Positions 62,300 through 64,000 of a stretch of DNA of 64,000 nt are shown here, piece by piece. The notes below the pieces were generated by a model, which did no database searches, had not been told where the DNA came from, and saw only the letters and a program-made list of their open reading frames with translations. Location of the stretch: assembly GCF_023630175.1 (NCBI RefSeq), contig NZ_JALLIN010000015.1:1-64000 (forward strand), given 5' to 3'. Numbering within the stretch: position 1 is the stretch's first letter; each line of letters opens with the position of its first letter. The stretch is from Streptomyces cellostaticus (GTDB lineage Bacteria; Actinomycetota; Actinomycetes; Streptomycetales; Streptomycetaceae). Position numbers and translations under genes: made by a program.

Positions 62300-62680
62300 A
62301 TGCCCACAAGCCAAGCCCGACCCGAGATCGTCGTCCTGCTCTGCGACGCGGACATCAAGCGCAAGCGTGAAACCAACACGTGGAACCACCTCGACGGGCG
62401 CCCGTTCAGCAAAGAGGAACAGGCCCTCGTCCTCAGTGCCACCCGCGTCGAATTCGAAGAGATACAGGAGCAGTTCAAGCGATACCGGGAGTACCAGCGC
62501 GCGATGGATGAAGCGCCGAAGGCCCTGCAGCGCTTCCTCGCCCCGTTCATGGAGCAGCTCACCCAGAAGAACCTCGGCAACGCCGTCGAGCTCATGAACG
62601 AGGACGAGCGGAACGAGTTCGACCGACTGCTCGGCCTCGCAACGAAGCCGGTCCGTTCCTTCGCCCCATACACCTTCTAA
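62300..62680 (+). CDS. Hypothetical helical protein
   Basis: No family is recognised. The 126-residue protein has an N-terminal beta-strand-like VVLLCDADIKRKRETNTWNH and a mostly helical, highly charged remainder (EEIQEQFKRYREYQRAMDEA; LAPFMEQLTQKNLGNAVEL). ATG 62300 is preceded by GAGGAG nine bases upstream. It may be regulated by operator copy C just upstream. Confidence 0.65.
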   Translation: MPTSQARPEIVVLLCDADIKRKRETNTWNHLDGRPFSKEEQALVLSATRVEFEEIQEQFKRYREYQRAMDEAPKALQRFLAPFMEQLTQKNLGNAVELMNEDERNEFDRLLGLATKPVRSFAPYTF

Positions 62681-62883
62681 CCGGGGCCCCTGCCCTTGCA
62701 TGACCGACGTGGCGGTGACCCGCTCCCAGGACAGAGCCGGCATCTGACACACAGGCGTGGACGTTCCAAGCGGGAGCCGGTACAGCGCGCCGCGTTGAAC
62801 GAAGCTCAGGGCGCAGGAACGGTCCGCTCCCAGCAGCCGCAGCCCGTCACGCCACAGAGACACCGGCCACGGCAGAGCAGCAT

Positions 62884-62916
62884 GAAGCCGGGCCTCCCAA
62901 GGGGAGGCCCGGCTTC
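62884..62916. terminator. Bidirectional hairpin terminator
   Basis: A perfect 15-bp stem (GAAGCCGGGCCTCCC and complement) with a 3-base loop lies between the convergent hypothetical gene and the DUF317 gene. Confidence 0.85.
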
Positions 62917-62933
62917 AATGCCTTGGACGGCCC

Positions 62934-63755
62934 TCAGTCGGCCGGAGCCCGCAGGAGCCGGTCGCGTGTACTCTCCGGCAGCACCCGACGCAGCACCGGC
63001 GCGCTGGAGCTGAGGGAGCCAGCGAAAGCGGCGACGAGGTCGTGCGGCACGCTGGCGCTGAACGACGCGGCCCACAGGTAGCCAGCGCCGAGCACTGGCT
63101 CGGCCCACGCCTGCCACCCCGCCAGGGCCGCCTCGTCCGCCTCAGCCACCAGCGCGAGTGGGTCGCCATCCTGGATGAGGGGCGGCACCTCGCCGAGGTG
63201 GATGTGGGAGGCGAACGTCGGATCCACCGCGCCCGACCCGGGCTGGTCGACGTCACGCAGCCACCCGTGCGCCGTTACCGCGTCGAGGACCAGCTCGGGG
63301 CCACCGCACGGCAGGGCGGGCTGACCGCGGGCGTCGAGCGCGGCCAGGAAGCCGGCGAGGATCTCCCCTGGGACCTCGGGGGTGAAGTAGGCCGACCACT
63401 GGGCGAGCGGGTTGCTCGGGTCCGCACGAGCGGACACCTGCCAGGCGATCGGCAGGTTCCCCAGGTGGAACGGCTCGTCCGGCAGGACCCACTGCGCCCA
63501 CCGCAGGGAGTCGGGGCTGATGTGCAGGACGGTGCTGCGCAGGACCTGACGGTCCTCCGGCGCCTCATCAGGCTCCTGGCGCCCGCGGACGATCGTCAGG
63601 CTCGTCCACCCCAGACCGGCGAGCGTGTCAGCGACGGAGTCATACAGGCATCCGTCGTCGCCGGCCAGGTGCCGGGGACCGACCCAGTACGCGGATGGGA
63701 CACCGGCCGGAGCGAGTGGATCGATCGGGAAATCGGGATACAGGGACGCCTCCAA
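62934..63755 (-). CDS. DUF317-domain protein
   Basis: The 273-residue protein shows the DUF317 pattern of Streptomyces plasmids and elements: YWVGPRHLAGDDGCLYDSVA, WTSLTIVRGRQEPDEAP and SPLAQWSAYFTPEVPGEIL (W-x-A-x-F-x-x-x-x-P), with a second, shorter copy near the C-terminus (GYLWAASFSASVPHDLVAAF). The function is unknown. The gene is frequent in mobile elements and stands alone here. Confidence 0.8.
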   Translation of the reverse strand: MEASLYPDFPIDPLAPAGVPSAYWVGPRHLAGDDGCLYDSVADTLAGLGWTSLTIVRGRQEPDEAPEDRQVLRSTVLHISPDSLRWAQWVLPDEPFHLGNLPIAWQVSARADPSNPLAQWSAYFTPEVPGEILAGFLAALDARGQPALPCGGPELVLDAVTAHGWLRDVDQPGSGAVDPTFASHIHLGEVPPLIQDGDPLALVAEADEAALAGWQAWAEPVLGAGYLWAASFSASVPHDLVAAFAGSLSSSAPVLRRVLPESTRDRLLRAPAD

Positions 63756-63920
63756 GAGGTTGGGGGGCTTGATGCCGCCTGCGGTGCGTGAAGCCGGATG
63801 GAGGTGCCGGGCCGGCCTTGCGGCGGCCTCGGGGGCAGATGGCCGGGCTACTGCGTCTCGCCCTCACCAGGCAGACGACGGGCTCCCCCCAGGGGCGCCG
63901 ACTCGTCGAGCCTCTGGGTG

Positions 63921-64000
63921 TCACACGCGCTGGGACGTCTCCAGCACGCGCGCGACTACGGCGGCGACGACGTCCGCCGGCGTCTCGGTGTCGAAGGACA
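63921..64000 (-). CDS. Partial gene at window end (C-terminus only)
   Basis: Only the last 26 codons (SFDTETPADVVAAVVARVLE...SQRV, stop at 63921) are inside. The sequence resembles the C-terminal end of DUF317-type proteins (xxDTPxxxVxAxxxxVL). The start lies beyond the right edge. 63756-63920 is intergenic, with nothing recognisable. Confidence 0.5.
   Translation of the reverse strand, partial: SFDTETPADVVAAVVARVLETSQRV

Larger units (their letters stand above)
51020..64000. mobile_element. Integrative mobilizable element at tRNA-Pro (right end outside window)
   Basis: From the tRNA onward DNA composition shifts (visibly more A+T up to 57 kb) and gene content is that of an integrated element: integrase, excisionase and repressor on the minus strand; phage-like replication protein, helicase loader, SpdB-like membrane protein, MobC and relaxase on the plus strand; then DUF317 genes. 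No FtsK/TraB translocase is seen, so it is likely mobilized by other elements. A second copy of the tRNA 3' end is not visible before 64000, so the right boundary lies outside or the left att is elsewhere. Confidence 0.85.

Overview
The window is chromosomal DNA of a Streptomyces. It has very high GC with G/C-rich third codon positions, and it carries Streptomyces/actinomycete markers: bldG, wblA, a Tad/Ssd locus and a cAMP-receptor protein with its own operator-like site. Gene content and order from about 0.2 to 50.9 kb match, from memory, the Streptomyces coelicolor region from SCO3542 to just past SCO3580. From 51 kb on, a tRNA-Pro gene is followed by foreign DNA with visibly more A+T and a different gene style: an integrative, probably mobilizable element that runs off the right edge.

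Layout. 1-120 is not normal sequence: 58 bases copied exactly from the acs gene at 30.6 kb, then G/C homopolymers, as at a damaged contig end. 0.2-12.2 kb (minus strand): a thymidylate kinase fused to a membrane domain and a coiled coil, topoisomerase I, a small membrane protein, a methyltransferase, a lipoprotein and the proton-pumping pyrophosphatase. 12.5-13.4 kb: the anti-sigma/anti-anti-sigma pair ApgA-BldG. 13.5-16 kb: an MrfA-like DNA repair helicase. 16.1-21.3 kb: a translationally coupled tad operon (ssd, tadA, tadB, tadC, Flp-like pilin, two TadE-like proteins); tadA seems to carry a frameshift. 21.9-26.2 kb: a HAD phosphatase, a probable small RNA, a Fic-like protein and a CooC-like ATPase sharing a divergent control region, and a deacetylase-like lipoprotein. 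26.6-34.2 kb: SulP transporter-carbonic anhydrase fusion, acs (with a DasR-like site), nhaA, a holin-X protein and an alpha/beta hydrolase. 34.3-42 kb: MarP-like protease, two Nudix hydrolases, nth, crp, a nucleotidyltransferase, a metallo-beta-lactamase-fold hydrolase, RidA and DUF4177. 42.2-50.9 kb: two ArsA-type ATPases, wblA, a class A penicillin-binding protein, YqeY, a metallophosphoesterase and a Pr6Pr membrane protein.

Mobile element (51.0 to beyond 64.0 kb). Next to tRNA-Pro(CGG) lie repeated heptamers resembling integrase arm sites, then two unknown convergent genes (possible cargo), a tyrosine integrase with a LacI-type helix-turn-helix inside its catalytic domain, an excisionase-like protein and an XRE repressor. 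Rightward genes follow: a phage-type replication protein, a helicase-loader ATPase that appears to start at CTG, a SpdB-like membrane protein, MobC, a relaxase, a small hypothetical, and DUF317-type genes. Three copies of one promoter/operator sequence (56.1, 56.3 and 62.2 kb) and three consecutive perfect inverted repeats inside mobC (59.9-60.0 kb) look like the element's control circuit and a candidate transfer origin. No FtsK/TraB translocase is seen, so helper-dependent mobilization is more likely than self-transfer.

How it works together: much of the chromosomal part concerns differentiation control (BldG/ApgA, WblA, Crp, the HAD protein), envelope growth (penicillin-binding protein, Tad, MarP) and acetate/pyrophosphate/bicarbonate metabolism. 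The right part is an independent genetic unit with its own integration, replication, regulation and mobilization modules.
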